Of a stretch of DNA of 64,000 nt, positions 24,991 to 35,785 are shown piece after piece. Below the pieces are notes generated by a model that searched no databases, was not told where the DNA came from, and worked only from the letters and a program-made list of their open reading frames with translations. Numbering within the stretch: the first letter of the stretch is position 1; each line of letters opens with the position of its first letter. A program made the translations under genes and the position numbers. Origin of the DNA: Hetaerina americana (lineage: Eukaryota > Arthropoda > Insecta > Odonata > Calopterygidae); assembly GCA_022747635.1 (NCBI GenBank), contig JAKTNV010000003.1:15184911-15248910 (forward strand), given 5' to 3'.

Positions 24991-25579
24991 TAACCTATTG
25001 GTGACTTTCAGGATACTATGCAATGCAAATGAAATAGTATTAAAGGTATTATAATCTTTTATCGTTATTATGGCAGATGGTACAATATCAATATAACAAA
25101 TAAGTGCAATAGTATAATAATCACTAATCAATGAAGTTTATCACCCAGTGGCTGATTTACACTTGTTCTTAAAACTCCTAAAATTGGATGGAAAGGGCTC
25201 AAGGAAACCTCCAGGGAGCTGGTTCCAATCAACAATAGTTCTGTTTAAAAAAGAGTATTTTTTCTTAGTTTTTTGCAATCTTATTTATATTTCAAAACTG
25301 TGGTCGATTTTTCCCTTAAAGTTTGGTTTTTCTATCTCTTTCCGTAAATATTCCCACGCTTCGTCATTTTTAACAATTCTATGCATCGTGCCTAACCTAC
25401 TTCTTTTTTTTCTATTTTTCAAACTCTCCCATTTCAGTTTATCCAACATTTCCGTCACACTATCTGTTCTTCTGTACCTTCCAAGCACATATCTTGCTGT
25501 CTTTCTTCGAGCATTTTCTTTGCAATCTTTTTAACATGTCCCACCTCATATGGATCCCATACTATGGACGAATATTCTA

Positions 25580-26451
25580 CAGGGTTCGTCCGGAAAATAA
25601 GTGTACTGAGCTCAGGAAAAAAATGTATTACACTTTACCTTGTGAGTCGATACACTTGCTCCAGCGGCGTTCCCATTCCTAGAACGCTCCCGCGAAGGCA
25701 TCATCGGGAACCTCTCGAAGACACGTCGTCACGGCCTCTTTGACGGCGTCCAAAGTCCCGTATCGCGTTCCTTTCAAACTCCTTTTTATCTTCGGGAACA
25801 GAAAGAAGTCCGGTGGTGCCAAGTCCATTTTTGCAGTGATCCGCAAGTTGTGTCGCGATTTCCAAACGATTGAGTCTTTGATCATCACTGAGCACTTTCG
25901 GCACCAACTTTGCACAAATTTTTCGCATCTGTAATTGCTCCCTAATAATCTCGTGCACTGTTGTTTTTGGCACATTACACTGCTCTGCTATCATCCGAAC
26001 ACTAAGACGACGATCAGAGTTCAGTACATCGCGAACTTTTCGCACATTTTCGTCGGTGAGTGTCGTTGATGGGCGTCCAGGCCGTGGTTCGTCGTCGACC
26101 TCTTCTCTGCCCTCCACGAACACCTTGTGCCACCGAAAGATCATGTTTCTGGACATGGCTGACTCCCCGTAAGCCTGGTTAATCATACCGACAGTTTCGG
26201 TAGACGATTTCCCAAGCTTTACCGCAAATTTGATGGAATAACGCTGCTTCGGCATCGCGTTCCGTGACGTGGGTCGAGCGTGGAGGTTCGCGTTAACAGA
26301 GCTCCTCACTACACCACAGCTCAGGGCCGACTGCCTTTTTGAGCGTCGCTTGCCAACATACCCCCCTCCAATCGCAGCACGTCAGAGCGGTGCTGGGCGC
26401 GCCTGGAGCGGCGGGAAAAAATCAGTACACTTATTTTCCGGACGAACCCTG
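25580..26451 (-). mobile_element. Deleted mariner element, second family, long form
   Basis: Its inverted-repeat ends match those of 21931-22454. TA lies at 25578-25579 and 26452-26453. It is inserted into the LINE between the codons for LVRPIL-like sequence and EYSSIVWDP. At 872 bp it keeps the N-terminal half of the transposase and the C-terminus but has lost the central catalytic block. Confidence 0.93.
25679..26255 (-). pseudogene. Mariner transposase with both helix-turn-helix regions but no catalytic core
   Basis: From ATG at 26255 about 145 codons are intact. They comprise MPKQRYSIKFAVKLGKSS, the first DNA-binding unit, the linker EPRPGRPSTTLTDENV, the second unit (IAEQCNVPKTTVHEIIREQL), then LVPKVLSDDQRLNRLEIATQ. 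Near 25828 a deletion joins this to the C-terminal segment DLAPPDFFLFPKIKRSLKG in a different frame. The catalytic Asp residues of the central domain are gone. If translated, the product would be a DNA-binding domain with a frameshifted tail. Confidence 0.9.
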
Positions 26452-26837
26452 TAGGATAGGGTCACAAGTACCTTATATACTTTTTATTTTGTGTCTACGC
26501 TACTTCCTTTTAAATTTCTCATTTCCCAATGAAGTACTTTAAATGCCTTTCGTGTCACATCATATGCTTGGACTCCCCACCCAGGATCCCTAGTTAAGTA
26601 AGCATCTAAATATTTGCAATGATTGCTACATGGGGTTCTTTCTCCAAAGAGGGGGTAAATAATTAAGGCCCACATCATTATTTGTAACCCAGTCAAGGCG
26701 CACATTATTATTTGTAACCCAGTCACCAATCGATGTCATTTTGAAGTATTATGCGGTCATTTACATGCTCTACCCGTCTGTGTATAATGCAATCATGAGC
26801 AAAGAGTATCATTTGGGAATTAAAATTATTTGGTCGA

Positions 26838-26849
26838 TCGTTTGCGTAA
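26838..26849. repeat. Target-site duplication, left copy
   Basis: TCGTTTGCGTAA is repeated with one mismatch as TCGTTTACGTAA at 27151-27162, on either side of the SINE. Confidence 0.85.
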
Positions 26850-27150
26850 GGGGGATCAGGATGAAGTAGTGGCTAACGTGCAGGCTTCCCACCGAGAGGG
26901 CCCGGGTTCGAATCCTGGAGGGACATATTTTTCAGTGGCATCCCGATCCTTACTTGAGGCGCTTTGTGGAGAGTGGGGACTTTGAGTGAGGACGACGTCC
27001 GTCGGATGGGACGTTAAACTGCGCCCCTTGGCGCCTTTCCACACGAGAATGCTGATGCCGACGCCGGGTTTCTCTCCACCATTCCTTTTCCATCCATCTC
27101 TAATAAAGCAAATGAGCTAAGCTGTTGGTCACTTCCCCTACAACTACTAC
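26850..27150 (+). mobile_element. tRNA-derived SINE (second family) inserted in a LINE
   Basis: The 301-bp insert is bounded by 12-bp target-site duplications (26838-26849 and 27151-27162, one mismatch). The head is tRNA-like: an A box AGTAGTGGCTAACGTG near 26867-26882 and a perfect B box GGTTCGAATCC near 26905-26915. A body follows with GTCGGATGGGACGTTAAACTG near 27001-27021, ending in an ACTACTAC-like tail. Pol III transcription from the internal boxes and LINE-mediated insertion are inferred from SINE biology. I cannot name the family with confidence. Confidence 0.88.
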
Positions 27151-27162
27151 TCGTTTACGTAA

Positions 27163-28999
27163 ATTAGGAAGAGTAATGGCCCTAGAACACCGCCTTGTGA
27201 AACTCCTGATATAACGTTAGCCTCTTTTAAAAATGCATCCTCTATTTTTACTCTGTGAATCCTGCCTGTGAGAAAATTTTTTATCCATTGCGTTACCCTC
27301 AAATCCAATGGCAACGAATCGAACTTTAACAATAATCTATCGTGAGGCACTCCGTGGAAAGCTGCCGAAAAATCAACGATTCCCGCATCAACACCCTTTC
27401 CATCATCTGTTGTCCATCCGATATATTGACTTAAACCCAAAATCTGAGCTTCTCACGAGTTTCCCGTTCTACGTGGAAAGTATTAGAATCCATTAACGAA
27501 ACATCTACTATACCTCATCAAAGGAGGTTAGGTTACCGGAAACTCTTTTTGTCCATTACCATGGGTAATAGTTTTCAGGAATTGCTTTAAACTTACATCT
27601 GATTGTTCAACCGCTAAGTATTATGGAAAGGTAAAAGTATAGATACAGCATTCGTCGGTTTTGAACAAATGACATCATTATATTCTTTTAAAAAACCAAT
27701 CATCTGCGACAAGAGGCCTCCAAATATTATTTGAGGAAAGTGCACACTACGTTGCCTCCCATTTTCCCATCTTTTATTTGCCACAGGCGGGACAGAAAAT
27801 AATTTATTTCCCTTCTGCTCGTATCTTCCTCCCTCTTTCACTTCCTTCCACCAGCTCCCACCCCACCTAACCTCATCTCACGCCCTCCCTCCCGCCCCCC
27901 GCATCGTAATACCTTTACTACCTCACGCCCCGTATACTCCCAGGGGTGTCCCCGCCCCTCGCAGCCCCCTGGAACGAACACACACACCCTTCGAAGTCGT
28001 CCCCGTGAGAATTCCCTCCCCACTCCCTCCTCACCTCGACTCCCACACGCCACGAGCACCAGGTCCACCCCATCTCTCTCGCCCCTCACTCTTCCTCCCC
28101 GCCACCATCCCTCACTCTCGATCCTCACGCCATCCACTCGTCGTGTACAAGAACTTAGCCTTAAAAATGTCCTTACGAAAGGAACTGAGCGTAAGACATC
28201 ATTTGGATTAATCAGCCATACGTACGATGTACTAACTAGGGAAAAGAAAAGAATTTTACGAACACTAAGTCCTACTTTACATTGGCGAATTAAAATTAAA
28301 TATGAAGGGGAGCAACCTTATCTTTCCCTATTGAAGGTAATACTTTTCAATATTCATCAACTCGATTATCAAAATTGCATCGAGTCAAAAGCTAGTTCTT
28401 GTAAGCGATGAATCATTTATTTAAATATTTTAAAGCTACTGTAAAATGCCAGATTCAATAGAGTTTCTCCGGGCCAATCAGCGACCAGCTACTTCAGCGG
28501 ACTCGACTCACGTGACTTCTGGCATCATTATGACTGTGCTCTGCTCATATCGATTTCTAGGTACCGAGACACATCGGAGTATGATGCAGAAATAGCCAAC
28601 TTAATATATACTTTACCTACATACCTCACACTGTATAAATAAGAGCATCGAAAGGATAATTAGAATAGGTAACATAAAGCAGAGGAGTAAGAGCGGGTTA
28701 GCCGTGACTAACGATTCTTAACTTTTTCGGCGATTTATTGTTAGGGACTCTATGGATGAAGGTTAGCGGGGAAATAATTTAGCCAGTCAAATTTGAGGAC
28801 CATTAAACTTCCGTTAGCTATTTAGACAAGCGTTGATTGAAGTTAATGCATAACGCCTCAAAGAATGTGTTTAGTGGCATGGGATGAAGATATTTCATGG
28901 CATAATTAAATTAGTGACCATATCAAAATACAGAAATTCTAAACCAAATATCCAAAACGAAGAGAAAGAATTACAGAAGGTGGAGAAATGCCATAATTT
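27163..28999. other. LINE remnant to 27450, then unique DNA
   Basis: Beyond the LINE core, 27830-28130 is C-rich and CpG-containing on the plus strand. The rest is AT-rich. No gene is recognised. Confidence 0.5.
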
Positions 29000-29180
29000 A
29001 GGAAATATTCGAGAGGAAATTAGAGAGAGAAGTTAGGGCATTAGGAGAAGAATTGCTTTAATTAACAAGGCATTTCCAGAGAGGTAAAAGTTAACGTCAG
29101 GGGCCTTTTGTAAGGAACCGAGGAGAGATTAGGGAATACTTTCACACCTAGAGAAATTAGTGTTTTAGAATCAACTAAAT
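29000..29180 (+). mobile_element. Very old RTE LINE fragment (tentative)
   Basis: The run GGGCATTAGGAGAAGAATTG (29036-29055), then AACAAGGCATTTCCAGAGAGG and GTCAGGGGCCTTTTGTAAGG, parallels the intact RTE copy's GACGTAAGGAGAAGAATTGC, AAGAGGCTTTCACAAGGAGG and ACAGGGACTTTGAGTAAGG in the same order and spacing. It is highly decayed. Confidence 0.5.
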
Positions 29181-32100
29181 AGCATTAGGAAACTTTTAAG
29201 CAAATTAAAAATATATAGGTATGATGTGTTCGCCGTCAGAGTGAATGCAGTGAGGATTTCACAATCAAGGAGTGTAAACAAGGAAGCAGTGGCGGACATT
29301 AAACTTCGAAGTGATATTTTCTCGGCGGAAGATCATTATGCAGTGCACAGATGACTTGAACGAACAAAATAAAACAAAGGAAAGAATATGTAGCGTCATT
29401 GCGCTGTAGGAGGCGTGGTACAATTTTCCAGCGGACGATGAATTCACGGCTAAATTGACTGGAGACTTTGCAAAACAACCGAGGATATTTTTGTCTCTGA
29501 TAAAGCCTTTAGGCGTCGTAAAGCTTAATGAAAGACTTTTTAATATCAGTCGTTCGTACCCTTGACTTAAAATTTCGTGCACCACTTTTCAGCGTAAATA
29601 TCAGTGGAACGGAACGATTTGCGAGGAACATTATATGGGGGCATTATATGAATAAGCAACTCTTCCCTCAATCCAATTAATTCGACATAGCTTCCCATAA
29701 AACGACACAAAACACCAAACTTTATATCTCCTAAGGCCCTTAACACGGTCCCATGCCTGCGTGTTACATCGTCTACTCCTTCCATCTTGCAGTTTATTTT
29801 TTTTATTCGTCTTTTTGACGAGAATCTACCACGCAATCATTTACGATGACATGGAAGCCTGGTCATAACGCTCTCGTTGACTCAACGCAACCTTTAGGCC
29901 CTAACTGTGATACCCATGAGTTCCGTTCGTCGATGATCCAACTATTGGATCTACTGGTAGTCTACTAAGAGCCTACTCATTCATAGGTCTACTCTTATAT
30001 TGTGTGAATCCACGTGATCTGAAATAAAAATTTGTTAGGGAGCTCCCCTCACCTCTCATGGCCGATATGATTACTACGCTGATAGTTAACCTATCTATAA
30101 TAATCAATCATTACCGAAGCCTTATTTACTTCAAGTAAATCTCTGCTTCGTTTCGTCTATTTTGCAATTATTAAATGAATTCCATGACAATGCTTCTACA
30201 GCCTGAAATACAGCCTGTACACCCACGCTCACAAAGGAAACACGTTCACCTGTGCGTCCCATCTCTTTTTCTCTCAACCATCCCACTACGGCATAGAGAT
30301 ATCGCTCGGTCATCTTGAGAGAAATGGAAAAGTGACGAACACGTATGATAGCACCTCACTCAGTGGGAAGCACACAGTGTTTGGCTCACACAAAGGTAGA
30401 GAAAATATTCAAGCATGTGCATTGAGCTATCTCCTACCACTGTGCACAGTGGTGTTTCCATAGCATCAATACTGTACGCGAGAAAAATTCAAGGACGGAT
30501 ACTTTATCGATAGGTCTAGTGCAATAATGGGTGACCAAAATGGAAACGAAAGTCATGTCCATTAAAAAATTAAAACTCATTGCAAATCCTTCAACCATTT
30601 CCCTCACGTGTAATCTCTTCCTTCGAATGGATGGCGAAAATTCATCAGATCATGTTCTTCTTTTCTTCCCCTTTCTCGAACATACGTAATTCCACACCTA
30701 TCCGCTTTCATCACCTCCTCCCTCTAACTTCTAACTCCTCGTTTTCCCATCGTAACCCTATCAATGTCATTCTTTTATCCGCTTTATCTGGACTGCCTCT
30801 CCTCTTCGGGATCTTTTCAAGTTCTCCCCTTTCTTCCTCCCTCCCAAACCACTTTTTCCCACCCTTTCTTTGGTTCGTGACACCCGGCCCTGAAAAAGAA
30901 TAAGAAAAGAAAAGGGAGAAGAAGTCGGAGGACCTTCCCTCTCGTGCGGCGAGGAAAGGGAGGCGGGCACGGAGTCTAAAAGGGAAAAAGTTTACGAGGA
31001 TCTCCTTCTTTCCGAACACTTCTTACACCTGGCTAGATGGGGAAGTGCGCTCTCCTCTAAAGGAAGGGAATAAGGAAGGAAGTGGCCGTTGGCCAGGAGG
31101 CAGAAGTGACCGAGGACCGAAGGAGGCGTAAAAATGAAACGGAGGAGGGAGCGGACATGGACGGAAGGACTAAGGGAGAATTTCCGGATAAAACGAAAAG
31201 AGATATGGAGAGAAGTTGAGACTGGTGGGAAAGAGTACATACATGCGTATGTGAGAGGATATCCAGAATAAAAGTATAGTAATGATGAAATCGTCCTTCC
31301 TGCATCTTGGAAATATTGCCAAGATTACATTCAATAACATGCAACATCTACACATATTACAACCAATACTTTTCGTGCAATGTATGTATTTCTCAGAAAA
31401 TATAATCGTTAATTCCGTTTCCTTCGTGTTGATTAATTTCCATTGAGCACTTTTACGACGTATCCACACCCATAACTCCAATGTATGCTTATTTTCCGTT
31501 TCCAAAATGAGATTACTCAACTATGGGCATGCAAGCGTATCTACGTACGGTACCTGTGTCATATAGCTGAGATTTTATTAAATTGTTTTGGTATAATTGG
31601 TACTCCAGGGCACGTGTACTCCTTTGCTCTCCATCTAAAAGTATACTTCTTTATTAACATCTAGTTAAAGCTTAACCTTTATATTTCCTACACACTCAAT
31701 TTCTAATGTTCAGTTCTTCAACTATCAGCTTTATACCAAGTTTGTCCTAAAAATAAGTAGAATAAATCTGGAAAAAAATTATTGCAGATCAAAGAGCAAA
31801 TTACTTAAATTCGTCAAATAAAATAGCACCCTTGTGCATCAACGCACCCTATGTCAGCGCCTCTGCCAGTCGCGGTGCCTTTCAACACAACATAATCATA
31901 TTGCTTTCCTCTTTATAATGTTATTAAAATACTTTTGACTCAACTCCTAAAGCTGAGTTCGCTACTTATTTATTCACATCCACACTCCCGAGAGAAATTC
32001 TGGAGTCACAGCTAATAAAACATGAATCATATATTCTCTACTTTCTTATATCGCCGTAAAAATTGGAACTGGAATATGTGTTAATGAAAGAGATTTGGAG

Positions 32101-35100
32101 AGATAGGGAGGGAGAGAAGGGATCAAAGGGAAAGAGGGTATGGGAGGGAGGAATGCATAAAGGAAGGGAGAGAGGATGAATGAGGGAGAGAGAGGGACAG
32201 AGGGGAAGATGAAAATGGAGAGATAGAGGAAGGATAGAAGGGGAGAGAGAGAGAGCAAGAAAGACGGGGAGAGATAATCATTGTCACCGGGGGAGGGGCC
32301 TGTGTGGAGGGCCAAGAGGGTGTCCAGAAAGCGGCACCCATAAGGTACCCCTCTTTAATGTCCGTCACGGTTCGGCCGCTTCCCCACCAACCCCATTTCC
32401 ATCTCCCTCTCTTTCCTTCCCTCTTATTTATCTCCCCTCCCTTTGTTCGCCAGTTTCGAGAGCTCCCTCCTGAGTGAGTGAAGTGTGAGGGGCTCTCAAG
32501 AGAGGCGCTTCCTTCGAGTGCCTTTTTCAGGGTTCAGTGCATCCATTCTCCTCCCGATCTCTCGGAGTATCCTTGGCTCCAAAGACTTGGCCGACACTGG
32601 CTCCAAATGTAATAAATGGTACATATTATTGGCAATAATCGCAAGCTACTTAAATAGGCACCCTACGTCTCCGCGTCACGAGATCCAAGGAAAAAATACC
32701 GGACTCGGTGGGAAATTACTACCAGGATCTATATACATGTATGTATACAAAATTTTATTAGATCTTACAATTACGACCCCAAAAATTACCATTAACCCGC
32801 GCAGGTTTTACTCAATTGCAATTACACCACGGAACATATTCGTCGAGATTGTTGTTTGATGTTTTGATTTTTTCAAAGCATTTCCAACGGTGATATGAAA
32901 TGGAAGAACGTTCATTGGGATAGCAAAATGTTTAAATCTATGATCTGATCAATATTTCAAACGGTCGAGAAATATTTGATCAAGGAATCATTAACCATCA
33001 CTAACTTATAACCTTCGTCGTCAATGGCAGATTTAGTTACACAAATACAATCGAAACAAAGGTTCCACTTAATTTTTCGGGTAAATATAGCGCTAACGTA
33101 AATAAATGCCTGATTGGTTCTTGCACTTGTCGCTCTAGATCTGATTCTATTGCATGGTCGGCGTTGTTAAATACGTGTTGCCCTCTGACATTTAGCATCT
33201 AGCGTAATGCTCATGGAATACGGGTATTAAGCTTCAAATAATGTACATATATCGGAGAGTTTAATTTTTTCGTAACATTTTACGTACCTACGCTATGTTT
33301 TAATAGAAAAATATCATTATTTGATCGTAATCGTTCCTTGATGTGGGCAGTTTAATGGATTTCCTAAATCCTGTCCTGGGCGTAACAAGAACGACCATTT
33401 CCTGCACCACTTAAAAGTGCAACTTACAGGTACCTTTACTGAACTAGTCTTTTATATTATATAAAATGAATGGAACAAAAAATTCCTCCCAAATAATAGC
33501 ACAAGAAACATGGTAAAATGGCGAAGGAAGTCATTCCGTTCACGGACCACATCCTAATTGGAGAGAGCACAAATACTCGTAGAGGAGAAAAACTAGTGTC
33601 ATCTCATTTCCATACCTATTGGGCCTGAAACGATTTATTGATAATGGAGACAGAAGTTTGAAAATATTCTCATAAAACTCAGCTCAGTGCAGTTGTTTGA
33701 TCAACTAATTAGAGGTTCAAATGCCTAACCTCTCTGCCGTAGTAACGCCATATCAATTACAATAATCATTTTACGTCGCTATAGTAAAAAATTGGTTTAA
33801 CTTGCGAATTTATCTGATAAAAAATATTCTATTCAAATCCCCTAAATCCTGAAGTTTTGAATCCTTGACTACATCCGCTATCTCTCATGCAATCCACAAT
33901 CCCCTCTCGCTATGAACACCCAATAAAAATCGATGCTATTTAGGAGATTGTACCCAATTTCCTAAAATTGTAGCGTGATGGTCTCGATTAAAGATATTTC
34001 AGCCATATCATACTAATAGCATACGCGTAACAGAGCATATAATTTTGTCAATGTTTTCAGCTCTGTCAGCACTTTTCATCATTCCATGGTATTCTGATGT
34101 ACCATAATGATATGCAGCCGATATCCCATTTTTCTAACTAGGAATTTGCCATGATTATCACATCACCAACGATGAATAAATAAAAGATTAAGCTCCAATT
34201 TGAATGCTCGGGGATCTTCAAAGAGAACAGATTAAGAAATAAATAGGATAGCGTAGTTTCTGGGAGGAAAAACAAACCTCTTGTCCAGAGACTGAGAAAA
34301 TAAACCAAAAAAACATTCCAGAAAAAACACACGTGTGCATATGAATTCAAAGTTCGTAATAGCACAATGGAACGGTAGAGAACAGAGGGGAATGAGAGGA
34401 GCGCCCGTATAATCTTTTTCCTGCCGCGGTTACGCCGCATGCTCGTTTACTGCTCTATCCTCTCCGTCGCGGCCAAGCGACCTGTCCTCCCTCCTTCCCT
34501 CAGATACCCACGTTACCGAGTCCACTCTCATACGCACACACACGCCCCCCCCCCGTATTCCCTTACTCTTCCCCTACCACGCGCACACAAAATATTCCTC
34601 AGCACGTAGTGAGGGAGGGAGAGAGAGAGCAGAAGCATCCCCTAGACCGCACGCCACATGTTCGCCGTCCCACGAGAAGGACGGCGGTGGTTGTGACGGC
34701 GGGGACCCACTCAAACCCTCAACCCCTCCCCATCCCGCTTCACTCCTCCTTCCATTAATCTCCGTTCCCCCTAAACCCTTTTGACACAAATACATCCCCC
34801 CCTCCCGTCTCTCCCTCCCCTTCCTCCCCCCTCTTCCGAAACCACCTCCGCGCCCGCAGAGCTCAAACCCCATATCCGCCCTCCGCCGAGGAAGAGCGGG
34901 AAGGAAAGAGAGCATTACGGGATTGGCTCGATAGCTGGTTCCGATCTCCGTGTGTCCGCGCAGCGTGACACGGATGCAATTCTCACTGGAGGCACGTTTT
35001 TCGAGTGATACTCCTATTTCTAACTGAACTTCGTCAGCTACGTGGTGGTAACTACGAAGGGAGGCGACCGACATCTAAGGTAATTTTCATTTCCCAAATC

Positions 35101-35690
35101 ATGTCAATGAATCCTGAATAATCAAACACAATTCAATATCAACGACGGGGTAATAATGATTCCCTTGCCCAATTGTAGTCTCCTAAAATGTTAGAGGAAG
35201 TGAGCGAGGTCTCTAGCTCTTGGGAGCATGCAGAGGTGGGTGCATTTTAAACTTGAGGACCAGTCGGTTAAAGTTTTTCATTTCAATGATCGCGGAATAT
35301 TAAAATAAAATACTATAAATTTTTGCTGAGGAAGAGATCTTTATCCTCTTTGCCATAATAGATTAACAAATCCGTTTTCAGGGAAGATTCTAATGATTCT
35401 TTCCGGAGTAGAGTAGGACACACTCCGTCCGCAGGCGATGGACATTTCATTTGGACAAGTCAGGCGTTCACTTGCGCGTCCAAGGGTCGATCCAAGGGGC
35501 GACATATGGACTAATGTGAAAGTTGAAATTAATTTGCTCCGGCGAAAAGTTACGATAAAACGTGTTGTCCCTTTCTCGTGTAGTTTATGGAGCTTATGTA
35601 TTCCTACATAGGGCTCCATCCCATCGCTTCTTACCTTTCCGCCATTCCACCTTGCCAAAGAACTTAGTAGTCGCATGCCTTCCATACCGT
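29181..35690. other. Unique DNA with purine/pyrimidine-rich patches
   Basis: Patches: CT-rich 30700-30890, GA-rich 30895-31170, GA-rich 32085-32280, mixed C-rich/G-rich 34440-34900. Between them the sequence is AT-rich and unique. Frames such as 166 codons at 34574-35074 (minus) follow the skewed composition and show no domain. Confidence 0.5.
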
Positions 35691-35694
35691 CTAT

Positions 35695-35785
35695 GTACAG
35701 AATAATGGGTAATCATTAGTGTTGGGTGGAAGAATTGACTACTTATTCTCAAATTCGCCCAATTAAAGACGTTTCATTATCATTA
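35695..35785 (+). repeat. 3' tail of the tRNA-derived SINE family
   Basis: GTGTTGGGTGGAAGAATTGAC and TCTCAAATTCGCCCAATTAA match the 3' half of the SINE at 20482-20694. The tail is an (ATTATC)n-like repeat rather than (AAAT)n. The tRNA-like head is missing. Confidence 0.65.

Larger units (their letters stand above)
25148..27450 (-). mobile_element. CR1/Jockey-like LINE remnant, split by a SINE and a mariner
   Basis: The minus strand reads in order. Reverse-transcriptase core: FSAAFHGVPHDRLLLKFDSL and GVLGPLLFLIYVNE (27440-27147). The catalytic box region, degenerate ADDCIIYR-like (about 26815-26770). KAFKVLHWEMRNLKGSSVDT (about 26550-26490). EYSSIVWDPYEVGHV (about 25572-25530). RRTDSVTEMLDKLKWESL (about 25473-25415). 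Finally RTIVDWNQLPG (about 25240-25205). Two foreign elements separate these blocks at 26850-27150 and 25580-26451. Removing them restores motif order, though frames are also broken by point changes. A retroelement polymerase once, now inactive. Confidence 0.88.
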
